From assembly GCF_001659605.2 (NCBI RefSeq), contig NC_035170.2, forward strand, positions 21,901,190 through 21,965,189: a stretch of DNA of 64,000 nt. Reading direction: 5' to 3'. The translations under genes and the position numbers were made by a program. Shown one piece after another: positions 11,401-23,134 of the stretch (positions are counted from its first letter, which is position 1; every line of letters starts with the position of its first letter). The notes beneath the pieces were generated by a model that saw only the letters and a program-made list of their open reading frames with translations, was not told where the DNA came from and did not search any database. The stretch comes from Manihot esculenta (lineage: Eukaryota > Streptophyta > Magnoliopsida > Malpighiales > Euphorbiaceae).

Positions 11401-14332
11401 AAGGCTAAACAATTTTTTCAGTTGAAAGTTAATTTAAATTGAGATTTTATTCAAGTTGTGAGATTATGTATTTTAACTCTTTTCATCTTATTTCTATTTT
11501 CTGTTAATTTCTGAGTTCGGGGACACTACCTCCATTGTTATTTTCTTGAGAATTCAAGGGGTCAATTGAATAAGACAATATATTGCTAATTAATCCAATT
11601 AAATCTATAATTGTTTAATTGGATTAATAACTAGTAGTAATTAACATATTAGTTTATGTTAAGAAATTAGTATATTTGATTTAAATAAATCATGTGCTTT
11701 TATTGATAAAGTTTGGGGTTATTCTCTCTTAATGCAGTTGACTAATTAAATTTACAGGCGTGTTGGGATTGTTAGTTAACTAAGAATTAATTTAAGCGCG
11801 AAGCGGATTAATTTAATCATAAAAAAGAATTAATGGGATTTGCGTGTTTGACCATTATAACCAAATAATATATAATAAAATGAATTATTTCTCTAATCGA
11901 TAATCAACTGCAAAACACTTTAATTTGATTATTTTAGCTGAATTTTTAATTAATTATTTATTTCTCAAATTTAATTGTATTGTTTATTTTTTTAAAGTAT
12001 TTTTGGCTTGCCCAAGATAAAAAAAAATTAATTTCATAAAAAACTCTCTTCTTTTCACTTAACTACTCTTCTATTTTAACTAGTCATCTAAATTAAACAA
12101 GTTAAAATCTTTGTGGGATCGATACTCACTTGCTCTATCTACAAGTTCATATTAAATCAAGGAAAGGGAAGTAAATTTTAATTGACGAATTCGACACCCG
12201 TCAAGTAAAAGCAGAAGCATTCCTAGAGTCACGCGGTTATAAATGTGGTTTTGGAATTTACCACCTATTAATCATGAAATAATTAATGAGCACGTAAGTC
12301 TGTTCTCTAGCACGCAGCCTAGACTACGCTCGGACAGGCCAGGTAGAATAGGGCTCGGGTGTCCTCTAGCACGCAGCCCAAGCCACACTCGGATAGGCCG
12401 GGCAGAGTAGGGCTCGAGTTCAACGGAGAAAGATCTAGCTCACCTGATTTAATGGATCAGTGGGGAACATACCCCTCTACATTTGGAATCATGTTAGCAC
12501 AGGTATCGAAGGGAATTAAAAAGCCGCCTGATGAGGATAGAGCTGTGTGCTGTTGAGGGACCACTTCACACAGAAAAGAAGGAACAATTTATAGCTCTTT
12601 TTCTTTTCTTTTATGTTTTTTTTTCTCCTCAATTTATTTTTCTTTATGTTTCCTTTTTGTACATCGCAGAGCTGTGTTAAAAAAAAAGGGAGAATACTGA
12701 AAAAGAAATTATTGCATGACAAAATATCCCACTATAGAGAATTTAATGTGAATTTCCAGTCTTAACCCACTACTTTTTATAAGCAAATTTTATTGAAATT
12801 AAATACTTCAACTTAGCATGAGTGCATTTATAATTTACTTTTTTAATTTAATATATTAAAATACCTTTAATATAAATCTCATCATGTAAAAGAAAACTAC
12901 AGAGAAAGCCGATATAGACAGACTAAATCTTAAGATAAATATACCATATGGCTACCCGTAATATAAGATGAATCAGTATATTAGTTTACTTCAAAATTCA
13001 CGATAAAATTCAATTAAAAAAAGAATAATTTTATAATTATTAATAATTTAATTAAATTCAAATTAATCATTTTCAAAATATCCAATACCATTCGTAACAC
13101 CCGTAGTATTTATCTCGATATTCATATTACTGTCTGATCTCTCTCTTAACTATCTCAATCTTAACTATCTCAATGTTTCTTTTAATATCAAAATCTCAAA
13201 TTAATTAAGCGAAAATAATCTATATAATAAAATTTTCCTATACTATCTATAATTAATACTGCAAATAAAACTATATTTTCTCACCCATAGAGATTAGCAT
13301 TCACATTACACTTTCTTCTATTAAATTAATTTTACATCAAATAATTGATAAAATGATATCAATTTTAGTCATATATTTTTGGACTTTAGATTATTCAAAT
13401 TTCACCTTCTTCTATTAATTTAGATTAAATTGTTTCAAAATCTAATTGTTTTAAATTATATATATTTTTTAAAATTAAGTGTTGATTCAAATTATTTGTT
13501 GAATAACTAATGGGAAATTTTTAAAATTAAATTTTGAATTAATTTATATCTTATGGATAATTTTAGATAAATAATTTTTATTCATTAATTTATAAATAAT
13601 TATAGATTGATTTAAGTGAATTAATTTCAATTCATAATATAGGAATTAGTGAGTTAATTTTATATAGAGATAAACTGATATTTTTGTCAACTTCAAACTT
13701 TAATTATTTCAAATTTTATTCTATTGCCCTGCTGGAACATATTAAAGATATGTTTCACATTGTTATTAAATTTGCTGTTAGAACAATATTTTTTAAAATA
13801 TATTAATTATAAAGTTTTAAAAAAATTAAAAATAAATTTAACGTATTTTAATTATAAAAATATTAAAATAACAATATAGACTTTTACAAATTATTTCTTT
13901 AAAATAATTTTTGTACCATGCACTTTTTGCTCAGGATCTCATTATCACATAAGCACTAAACAATACCTGACAATCAATAAATAAATTATATAACACAAGT
14001 TTTCAGACTAAAATTAATCAACACTAAAGACTTATATTTATATGAAAGTTGAAATTTAATTTAAATTTATTCATGATTCATTTTAGAAAAAGAAAATTCA
14101 AATAATTCTTACGAAACAATGGAAAATTTCAATTTTTCAAAGGAAAAAATTTTAAGTTAAACAAAATTAAATTGTTTCATTTCTAAAAAAAAAAAAATTA
14201 TCAGAAAATAAATCAGTTAAATTGAATTTTCGTCAAATTTTTTTATTTCAAATGACGGATTAAATTTTAAAATTTTTTTTAATTGCTGATATCTGGTCCT
14301 ATCATTATCATCAATTAATGCTGTCTTCTTCC
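8432..14332. other. AT-rich intergenic region with worn retroelement traces
   Basis: No convincing gene seen. Short frames (for example 10602-10898 +, 10107-10376 -) have no recognisable domain. At about 8440-8455 and 9665-9695 there are stretches reading AAGTGTGG(G/T)GG, the latter after CTTGAGAACAAG; they resemble the PPT region of old Tat/Athila-type Gypsy elements. A TATA-like stretch (CTATAAAAACTCC) near 11246 and a GGATCGATACTCAC...CGACACCCGTCA stretch ending near 12207 look like the promoter and end of a decayed LTR. A 9-bp inverted repeat (GGTTACCAA / TTGGTAACC) is at 9098-9106 and 9132-9140. From 12720 on the DNA is very AT-rich. Confidence 0.5.
12303..12420 (+). repeat. Tandem direct repeat, 2 x 59 bp
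   Basis: Two adjacent imperfect copies of a GC-richer unit beginning near CTCTAGCACGCAGCC and ending GGGCTCG, at 12303-12361 and 12362-12420. They stand out from the AT-rich surroundings. Function unknown; possibly part of a decayed retroelement leader. Confidence 0.75.
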
Positions 14333-14339
14333 TATATAA
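14333..14339 (+). promoter_or_regulatory. Putative TATA box of the sulfotransferase gene
   Basis: TATATAA lies about 60 bp upstream of the ATG at 14401. It is plausible by position, but the flanking DNA is AT-rich, so chance occurrence is possible. Confidence 0.4.
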
Positions 14340-14400
14340 TTGATGTAGTGGATACGAGTTTCTCGCATAACTGGTTCTTGAGGCTTTTTTGCTATATTTC

Positions 14401-15405
14401 ATGGAATCATCTTCCATTCCTTCCAGAGAGAGTGATGTTCCAGATTCAGCATCTCCTTATCATGCAAAATATAAGGAGATCATCTCAAGCCTTCCTCGAA
14501 TTGAAAATGGGTGGGGAGTATCTCAGTATCTCCATCAATACCAAGGCTTTTGGATCAACACAAATTTGCTTGAAGGGATCATCTATGCTCAACACTGCTT
14601 AAAAGCTCAACCTACTGATATTTTCATTTGCAGCCATCCAAAAGCTGGAACAACTTGGCTTAAAGCCCTCTCATTTGCCATTCTTACAAGAAAACTTTAC
14701 AGCAATGCCTCTACAAATCCTTTGTTTTCCGAGGTTCCACATGATGTTATGCCCTTCATTGATGTGTTAGCTTTTACTGATATTATTACTAGAGACCCCA
14801 AACTTCCATTTTTGTCCACTCACATCCCTTACCCTTCATTGCCCAAGTCCATTGTTGAGTGCAAGTGCAAAATTATTTACATCTGCAGGGATCCCAAGGA
14901 TTTGTTTACTTCGTTTTGGCACTTTTCTGAGAAGCTGAGAGGTACAAGCACAAAGACCTTGCCATTGGAGGAGGCGTATCGGGATTTTTGTGAAGCACAC
15001 TATCCTTATGGGCCTTATTGGGATCATGTTTTGGGGTACTGGAAAGCGAGCCTTCAATTTCCTGAGAGAATTCTCTTTATCAAATATGAAGATCTGCAGA
15101 ATGACACGTTCTCCTATGTCAAGAGAATGGCAGAGTTTATGGGTTGCCCTTTCTCCATTGAAGAAGAAAGTCAAGGATTTGTGCAAAAAGTTGTCGACTT
15201 GTGTAGCTTTGAGAAGCTTAGCAATTTGGAGGTGAATAAGAGTAAAAATCCCAGCTCTTCAACAGGATTTTTGAAAATAGAAAAGAATGCATTTTTTAGA
15301 AAAGGTAAGGTTGGTGATTGGGAGAACTATTTGACGGCTGAAATGGCAGCTGAAATTGACCAAATAACTGAGCAGAAGTTCAGTAGTTCCGGCTTGTTTT
15401 TATGA
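14401..15405 (+). CDS. Cytosolic sulfotransferase (PAPS-dependent, plant SOT family)
   Basis: Transfers sulfonate from PAPS to a hydroxyl of a small acceptor such as a flavonol, brassinosteroid or jasmonate-type compound; the acceptor cannot be told from sequence. This 334-residue, intronless form has the usual length for plant SOTs. Visible motifs: 5'-phosphosulfate loop HPKAGTTWLKAL (residues 79-90, Lys81), catalytic His141 in STHIPY, 3'-phosphate-binding Arg163 and Ser171 in CRDPKDLFTSFWHF, the conserved KYEDL (228-232), and the C-terminal PAPS motif RKGKVGDW (300-307). No signal peptide is evident, so it is probably cytosolic. The ATG at 14401 is preferred over an in-frame ATG at 14389 because it opens a MES-type start and lies closer to SOT norms. 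All key residues are present. Its 3' region is split 66 bp after the stop by Copia element D. Confidence 0.93.
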   Translation: MESSSIPSRESDVPDSASPYHAKYKEIISSLPRIENGWGVSQYLHQYQGFWINTNLLEGIIYAQHCLKAQPTDIFICSHPKAGTTWLKALSFAILTRKLYSNASTNPLFSEVPHDVMPFIDVLAFTDIITRDPKLPFLSTHIPYPSLPKSIVECKCKIIYICRDPKDLFTSFWHFSEKLRGTSTKTLPLEEAYRDFCEAHYPYGPYWDHVLGYWKASLQFPERILFIKYEDLQNDTFSYVKRMAEFMGCPFSIEEESQGFVQKVVDLCSFEKLSNLEVNKSKNPSSSTGFLKIEKNAFFRKGKVGDWENYLTAEMAAEIDQITEQKFSSSGLFL

Positions 15406-15471
15406 TCTCCATCGAACATCTCTGTCTTTGTGTCATGATTTTAATCTTGTGGTGTTGCTCTCCCATGTATG

Positions 15472-15754
15472 TGTTGAAAACTGATTTAAACGTATTCAAA
15501 GTATGTTCCTATTTTTGCTGGGTCCCTGTTTTTGTTTTATGTTCTGAAAATAATGTCATCGTGGGATGATTTTCTGTTTTGCACGTTGCCGTGCACGTTT
15601 GTTTTGTTTCCTTGCAAATCTGAGTTTGTTATTTAAGATTTCCTTGTACTTGCCTGTATAAAAAGGGCACTTTGCATTCAATAAAAGTGTTGCAGTTGAA
15701 ACACAAGTATTTCTCAGTTATATTTCCGCAATCGTATATTCTTTTGATTCAACA
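15472..15754 (+). repeat. 5' LTR of Copia D (283 bp)
   Basis: Ends TGTTGAA/TTCAACA. It contains a TATA box TATAAAAA at 15657-15664 and AATAAA at 15680-15685. It lies in sense orientation 66 bp after the sulfotransferase stop, so this poly(A) signal could end that gene's transcript. Confidence 0.93.
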
Positions 15755-15757
15755 AAG

Positions 15758-15769
15758 TGGTATCAGAGC
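15758..15769 (+). other. Primer-binding site of Copia D
   Basis: TGGTATCAGAGC, complementary to the 3' end of plant initiator-Met tRNA, three bases after the 5' LTR. Confidence 0.9.
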
Positions 15770-16935
15770 CAGGTTCCTTCTTAGCTGGGCGTTTGAGAGT
15801 TTTGTAAGAATTAGTGATAGAGCATATTTTAGTCCTTTTTATCTTAATATTATTGATGATTATTTACATGATTTCTGCTTAATTTATTACTCTTGGCATT
15901 GTTTTGCAGAAATCGGTGTAAAATGACATTTTGGAGAAAATCCCCCTAAAACTGCCTTATTTGGAGCAAAAGGGAGCAAGCCTGCCAAGTTGAAATCAAG
16001 TCAAGCTAAATAAGGAAAGTTCTAATAAGGAAAGTGGTAAATATGGAAAGAACATTCCGCCAAGCCAATTTGAAATTCAAATTTCAAATTTCAAATCTCC
16101 AAGTAGCCTTTTCCTTATTCAAGAAGCCATATCTCAAGCTGCCATATATAGAGAGCCAAATGAGGAAAGTATTTTGAAATTCAAATCCCCAATATTCATA
16201 TTCAGATTGTCGATTTCAAGATCCAGCTTATTAAGGAAGCCAAATCCAAAGATCACATGTTTCCCACTTCATGCCTTGCACATTCAAAATTCAAATGGCA
16301 AAAGGAGGCTCCACCTTCCTTAATTGTGAATGGGCGGCAAGGGGATGTGAAGAGGCACCTTGGGCAGCAACTTGAACACCTTGGGTAGCATCTTGAAGAC
16401 CTTGGGCAGCAATTAAAAGACCAAAGAGCCCATCCCTTGCAATTTGATACATGCTCCACGTTTTTCCCTTCACACATGCACATAGAAGGCACATATTGGA
16501 CCAAGGGCACTTTGGGCAGCCTCTAAAAGATGCATGGACAGCCAACAAACCCTAGGCAGCCTCTCAAGACATATTTAAAGGCCTTAAGAAGACAAGAAGG
16601 GCAGAATTGATCACCCCCCACTCCTCCAAGGTTCGGCCGCCGCTCCACCTCCTTCTCCTCCACCGCCGGTTCACCTTCTCCTACTCTCTTCTTCTATTTT
16701 CTGTTTTGGTTCAGCCATGAGTGGCTGAAACCCTAATTCTAGTTGAAGATTGGTTGAAACTAAGGTTTTTTTATGCATTGTGAGATCTGAACATAAACTA
16801 TTTGTCTTTGATTAGTTCAATATTCATACAATTGTGTGCTTGAATCTATGATTGCTTTGTTGTTTAGATCAAATTGGCCACTTGGTTCTTGATTGCAAGG
16901 CAATTGATTGTTAGTTGGGATAATTTTTAGTCTGT

Positions 16936-19312
16936 TGTAATACCCGGCTAGACTCCGGTATCGGAATCCCTACCGTCCGGTGGAATCTCGGATGTTGAAA
17001 ACCTCTAGAAGGGTAAAAACCATGTTTTCATAAAATGTTTTAATGTATTTTATGGTTTTAAGCAAGAAAGGAAATGAGTTTTGTATGAAAATAGCCTTGG
17101 AGGAAAACTCAGGTTCGGCCGCCGAACCTCAAGTTCGGCTGCCGAACATGCATGCGCTTCGGGAGTTCTTTAGGCCCCCGAAGGCATAAGTGAGGGAAGT
17201 CCAGGTTCGGCCGCCGAACCTTATGTTCGGCCTCCGAACATGGCATGCATGCGGAGGCACGTTAGGCCCCCAAAAGTGGCCTGGCCAGCCACCTATAAAG
17301 GGGTCCCCATGTCCGAACGGGTGAGCTTTTCTCCCCGTTTTCGGCCAAGGTGAGTTCTCTGCCGTCCCTCATCGATTTTGAGCTTCTTCCTTCGAATCTT
17401 CATGATTTTCTTATGAGTTTTCACTTGGTTTGAAGATATTTGAGCAAAAGAGCAAGTTTTGAAGCTTGGAGACCAAAAAGTTTATTTCTCCCCATCTCCA
17501 AGCTAGGATCATCTTTCCTCTCGATCTTCAAGAGGTAAGCTTAGATCCAACCTTCCTTATATGTTTTAAACAAGTTTTATGAAGATTTATGGGGTAGAAA
17601 TGCACGTTTAGGTTATTGTTGAGTTTATGGGTTTATGTTATGTTTATGAGCAATGTGGGTTGTTTGATGTGTTTTGGTTGGGGTTTAAGTTAGTTTGAGA
17701 CCCCTATGTGCTTGTTGGCTTGAGTTTGCATGTTGTAGACTAGGTAAATGCATGATGGAATGGTTTGGGAGGCATTTGTGCATGAAAGAGGCTGAGTTCT
17801 GCTCTTTAGAAGAACTCAGGTTCGGCAGCCGAAGGGACTTTCGGCCGCCGAACCTGCCTGTGGAGGCCAACCTTTGGCTGCCGAACCCTGCCCCCGAAAG
17901 TGGACTTTCGGCTCTGGAAGGGACTTTTGGCCGCCAAAGGTGCCGCCGAACATGCATGAGTTTCGTCTTTAGAGGGAACCTTCGGCCGCCGAAGGTGCAT
18001 GACTTTCGGCTCTGGAGGGCCTTTCGGCCGCCGAACCTGCCGCCGAAAGTGCCCTGTGCAGCCCTCATTTGCATGTTTTCTATGATTGTTTTGAGGTGTT
18101 TTAGGGGGATTTTGGGGAGTATTTTAGAGTCATGTTCTTGTATGTTTGGTCCCTCATTTGAGTCCACCTGTGTAGGTTCGGACCCGAGGAACCGAGGACC
18201 CCAGCAGTGAGTCAGCTGCTCCAGTGTCTGGTCTAAGTTAACCAGAGGTGAGTGGAATAACTCTTTATATTTTAAAGTAAATAATGAATATTTCAGCATG
18301 ATTCACGCATCATGGATACCATGTGATATGTTAGGGTGCTTGCATTAGTATTCACGAATATGTTGCATTGCATATTATGTTGTATTGCATATTATGTTGC
18401 TGATGTGGATGAATGTTGAGTGATCCATTAGCCCTCATATGTTATGTCATGATATGATGATGATACTGTATGGAAGTCCAGGAAGACCCATTCTATGTCC
18501 CTGGCACTATGTAAGAGAAAGTCCAGGAAGACCCATTCTACGTCCCTGGCACTATGTAAGAGAAAGTCCAAGAAGACCCATTCTACGTCCCTGACATCTT
18601 GGAATGTTATGTTATGTTATGTAAGAGAAAGACCAGGACCCATTCTACGTTCTGACACTAATGGAAATGTAGAGGGCTATTGGTGACAAATTCATCCTTG
18701 ATGTGATTTGTTGTGATGTGATGCATTTCATGAAAGCATGAACTTTTAATATAATGTTTTATTATTCTGCTCACTGGGCTTTTTAGCTCACCCCTCTCCC
18801 TTAACCCCCAGGTGTGCAGGTACGGGATAGACCAGGAGGTCAGCTAGAGTAAAGTTATGGTCATGTAATAGCTAATGGTGGACATGATAAATGTTGAAAT
18901 GTAATGTTTAGTACAGTCATGTAATGAATAGTAATAATCAGTTATGTAATGTAATAATGTTATTGAGGATAGAATTGTGCTTGACCCTAGTATGTTGTTA
19001 ATCCCTGTGAGAGCATGATTTTAATGATGCTTATGTAAACCAAACTTAATACATGTTATGTCACCCCATTGGAGCATTGATGAGGACTCCAAAGAGGGGT
19101 TAATGTTTATGATTATGTTTATGAATAGTGCATACACAGGTTGAGTTTGGTGATTAAATGAAAAGAAAAGTTCAAAATTTTTATGTATGTGTTGATCATG
19201 TATGGGATTAAACAGGTGTACAGGTTGTATGTTAGGCTTGTTACGGGTCCCGGCGGCCTTATGCCGATCTGGATCCTAGCGCCGGTAGCGGTCCGGATTC
19301 CGGGTCGTTATA
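16936..19312 (+). repeat. 5' LTR of Gypsy B (2377 bp)
   Basis: Starts TGTAATACCC; the terminal CA has become TA at 19311-19312. TATA box TATAAAG at 17294-17300, with near-palindrome clusters before (17110-17250) and after it (17818-18050). Donor-like AGAG/GTAAGC at 17535 and acceptor-like TGTGCAG ending at 18819 are present. A minisatellite of GTCCAGGAAGACCCATTCTA-type units lies at about 18473-18657. Confidence 0.9.
17535..18819 (+). other. Candidate leader intron inside the Gypsy B LTR
   Basis: Donor AGAG/GTAAGC and acceptor TGTGCAG, the latter after a pyrimidine tract CCCCTCTCCCTTAACCCCC with a branch-like CTTAAC. The same signals, in the same order, occur in the LTRs of A, C, F and solo LTR I. 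This is inferred from sequence only; no transcript evidence is available here. Confidence 0.4.
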
Positions 19313-19315
19313 GAT

Positions 19316-19327
19316 TGGTATCAGAGC
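19316..19327 (+). other. Primer-binding site of Gypsy B
   Basis: TGGTATCAGAGC three bases after the LTR; initiator-Met tRNA type. Confidence 0.9.
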
Positions 19328-19586
19328 CCTAGGTTCATATGATCGGACCTATAGAGAATGTCGTGCTCATAGATGTTCTAGAAGGTCAAGCACAATAGGA
19401 AAATCATGTCCACTAGGATAGGATGTAGAGTCCTGTCTTGAATGATGATGTGAAATGCCATGATATGATGTATGTGCATTAATGATATGCTATGTATGTG
19501 ATGTATGTGATGCGGGTTCATGTGTTTGCACATGAACCATTTGATGGTAATGTTTATGTGATGGGTGTTGTTTTCAGTAAGCAAAG

Positions 19587-20857
19587 ATGAGAGGAACTCA
19601 TCGATCTGCACGATTGACTGGAGTGCCACCCCAGGACGAGGGCGCGGATGCCCGTCCTCCTGCATTGCCTAAAGCAATGTCAAGTAGGTCCAGCAGAGAA
19701 AGAGCAGTAAGAGACCCTAGAAGGTCTTTGGATCTGGGTAGAAGCATATCAGTGAGGGGAACAGTGCAAGGAGGAATGTCAGAAGATGTGGGGGATGAGA
19801 TGGATGTAAATCAGAGGAGGGATGGCAGTCTTGGAGTGAGTATGTCGGAGGAGGGTATAGGAGAGTCCCAAGGAGGCACTCAGGCCTCGGGATTTGTTCA
19901 GCCACCCCAGTACCCACCCTTTTCTCAGAATCCCGGGTATTCGATGGGAGGTACATCGGATTACCCCAGCTTTAGCCCTTACCACTCACACATGCCATAC
20001 CCACCTTTCTACCCACCATACCCACAGTACCCTATGTACCCACCCCCATCTTTCTACCCAGGTACAGCAAACTCTACCCCAGGGGATGCTGCACCTCCTC
20101 CACCACCAGCAGAACCTACTGTCCCAGTAACCCAAATGCCTAAACCTAGCTCATCTGGAGGGAGCAAGGTCAAGATGACTGACTACATGAAGCTGGGTGC
20201 TCCCCAGTATGAAACAGGTGATGACCCGTTTGTGTACCTTGAGAGAGTCAAGATGATAACAGATGAGATAGGAGCTGATGACAGTAGAGCCATTCATATG
20301 GCTGGGTTCACACTAAAATGCAAGAAGGCCCGAGAGTGGTTTAAAAACTATGTGAACCCGAGGTTGGACAGCCTATCATGGGAGGAGTTTGCAAATGAGT
20401 TTGCAGGATGGGCTTTCCCTGACAGTTCAAGAGAGTTGAAGATGATTGAATTTGAGCAGTTGAGGCAGACAGATGAAATGAGTGTGGATGAGTATACAGA
20501 CAGATTCTTGGAGCTGTTACCGTTTGCTGGGCAGAATCTGGACACAGATCAGAAGAAGTCAATGAGGTATATCATGAGGCTCCATTCTAGGTATTCCTCC
20601 TTGATCCAGTCAGCAGAGAGGGAGAGTTTCCATGCCATAATGGATATGGCTCGGAGAATGGAGGCTAGTGCAATAATTGAGGGAAAAGTCAAGCAGTCAG
20701 TGACACAGCCTTCTAGTTCCAAGACCCCAGGTGGGGGAAGATTAGACCCTTCTTCTCTGAGTTCAGGCAGCAAAAGGTGGAGCAATACCACTAAGAAGTC
20801 AAAAAAGAACAAGTTCTGGAACAAGATCAAGTCCGGTCTGGGATTAGGAAGTGGCTC
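19587..20857 (+). pseudogene. gag: Gypsy B gag, 5' part, cut by insertion of Gypsy C
   Basis: Starts MRGTHRSARLTGVPP, the start shared with A and C, nine bases after a TTTTCAG acceptor-like site. It has the Pro/Tyr-rich N-terminal region and the retrotransposon Gag domain ([27 protein letters not shown]) and reaches the basic linker before the zinc knuckles. At 20857 element C is inserted, and the frame then reads a few residues of C's LTR before stopping at 20894. The frame resumes exactly in phase at 29981 after the duplicated GGCTC. Confidence 0.9.
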
Positions 20858-23025
20858 TGTAACGACCCGAAAATCGGACCGCTACCGGCGCTAGGATCCG
20901 GGTCGACTTAAGGCCGCCGGGACCCGTAGCAAGCCTGACATAAAACCTGTAAACCTGTATAATCCCATACATGATCAACAACATGCATAAAAATTTAAAC
21001 TTTTCTTCATACATACTGTCATCAACTAACTCAACCTGTGCATACTCTGAACATATACATAACATAGTCCCTCTGTGGGATCTCATCAAGCCTTAAAGGC
21101 AAAACAACCTGTGTTGAGTTAGTTTACATAAACATCATAACATAAGATCATGTATGTACAAAAAGGGATTAACAATATAATATGGTCAAGCACAACTCTA
21201 TCCTCAATGACCTCATTACATAACATCCTGAATATTTTTACATTTCATCATAATACAATTGTCATGTCCACAAACTAACTATTACATACATATGACTTTT
21301 TCTTCTGGCCTTCTCTATCTATCCCGTACCTGCAAACCTGGGGGTTAGGGGAGAGGGGTGAGCTACAAAGCCCAGTGAGTAGAACTATAAAAAGAATATT
21401 TAAAACATGCTATCATGAAATGCGTCACTGCACAAATAAATCACACCACGGATGGACTGATTCAAAAATCCCTCAACTCCATGCCCGGCCCTATTATGGG
21501 CACCACAGGACTTCGTATTGCCCGGCCCTATTATGGGCACCACAGGACTTCGTACTCGGAGTTATTGCCCGGCCCTATTATGGGCACCACAGGACTTCGT
21601 ATTGCCCGGCCCTATTGTGGGCACCACAGGACTTCGTATTTAGAAGGCTAATGAATCATCCTAATGTCCATCCACTATCATCTATCACAACAATACAATG
21701 CGGCATAGTCGTGAATTCTAATGCAAACAACCTATAATATGATCATGATGCATGAAGCATGATAAAAGCATTTCATTTCTCAATTTAAAAGGTTAAGTTT
21801 AGTTCCACTCACCTCTGGCTGACTCTGACAAACTCTGTAGCAGCTGGCTCACTGCTGGGGTCCTTGGTTCCTCGGGTCCGAACCTACACAGGTGGACTCC
21901 AATGAGGGACCAAACATACATAAACATAACTCTAATATATTCCCCAAAAACCCCCTAAAACATCCTGAAAATATCTCATAGAGATATGCATGAAGTGGCT
22001 GAACAGGGCACTTTCGGCGGCACCTTCGGCGGCCGAAAGTGCCAGACAGAGACGAAAGTCTCTTTTCGGGGGCAACTTCGGCAGCCGAAAGGCCTGCCTC
22101 CCCAGCCATGTTCGGCGGCCGAAAGTGCCTTCGGCTGCCGAACCTGGTTTCTGTCAAAGGGCAGAAACTTGGCTCCTTTGTGCATTTTCGCCTCCAAACT
22201 CACCAATCATGCATATATCTCAACCAAAACAAGCATACAAGTTCCTAGGGGCCTCAAAACAACAAATACCCCAACTACAACACTTCAAACATACTCAAAC
22301 ATGCCACATTGCTCAAAAATCACATAAAACCTAACATAGCTCAACTAACTTAAACATGCATTTCTACCCCATAAAACTTCTTAAAACTTCTTTAAAACAT
22401 ATAAGGAGCTTAAGATCGGCCCTTACCTCTTGAAGATCGAGAGGAAGACGACCCAAACTTGGAGATCCACGAAAATGAGCTCCTGAGTTCCCAAAGCTCC
22501 AAAACTTGGTTTAAAAGCTCAAAACCTTCAATGCAAGCTTAAAACTCAAGAAAAATGGTGGGGATTTGGAGGAAAAACACTAGATTTGGAAGAGGGAGGT
22601 CGGAAGCTAGCTGTGGCCGAAAATGGGAGAAAGCTCGCCCATTTCGGCTAAGTGCCCCTTTTATAGGTGGCTGGCCAGGCCACGTTCGGGGGCCGAATGT
22701 GCCTCCGCATCCATGCAATGTTCGGCGGCCGAACTTGACTTTCGGCGGCCGAACCTGGACTGCCCTCACTCATGCTTTTGGGGGCCTAACGTGCCTCCAA
22801 AACGCATGCACGTTCGGCGGCCGAACTTGACTTTCGGCGGCCGAACCTGGGTTTTCCTCCAATGCTATTTTCATGCAAAAACTCATTTAGTTTCATACTT
22901 TAAAACTATTAAAAACATGAAAACATTTTATGAAAGCATGGTTCTACCCCTTCTAGAGGTCTCCGACATCCGAGATTCCACCGGACGGTAGGAATTCCGA
23001 TACCGGAGTCTAGCCGGGTATTACA
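20858..23025 (-). repeat. 3' LTR of Gypsy C (2168 bp)
   Basis: TGTAACGACC at 20858 to TATTACA at 23025. It has four minisatellite units of GCCCGGCCCTATTATGGGCA type (21483-21640), one more than the other LTR, and lacks one near-palindrome block that the other LTR has (compare 28921-28985). Confidence 0.92.
21483..21640 (-). repeat. LTR minisatellite of Gypsy C, 3' copy (four units)
   Basis: Four units of about 37-47 bp, each with CCGGCCCTATTRTGGGCACC. The 5' LTR (28415-28534) has three, so copy number changed during or after the last transposition. Confidence 0.9.
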
Positions 23026-23134
23026 TTCTCCCCCCCTTAAGAACATTCGTCCTCGAATGTTCCTCACTAGCACACATAGCATGGCAAAGAACATAACACA
23101 CATACAAGGCACATAAACACATAGGGATCTAACC

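Noticed and set aside
14836..15186. 116-aa minus-strand frame
   Set aside because: Antisense shadow of the sulfotransferase coding sequence.
16253..16548. Cys-rich small frames on the minus strand resembling a secreted Cys-rich peptide
   Set aside because: Two overlapping frames cover a short internal repeat (CTTGGGCAGCA-type) inside solo LTR G; no signal peptide or conserved Cys spacing.
17685..18299. Long overlapping open frames on both strands (171 aa + and 204 aa -), with similar pairs at 34581-35195, 7371-7742, 21849-22334 and 28871-29277
   Set aside because: They lie inside LTRs. The GC-rich near-palindromes lack stops on both strands, and the peptides are repeats of RRPKVP/FGGRK-type words. 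Copies differ by frameshifts between LTRs.
18473..18657. Short regularly spaced repeats suggestive of a CRISPR array
   Set aside because: They are a few tandem units of an LTR minisatellite in a plant retrotransposon, without array structure or cas genes.
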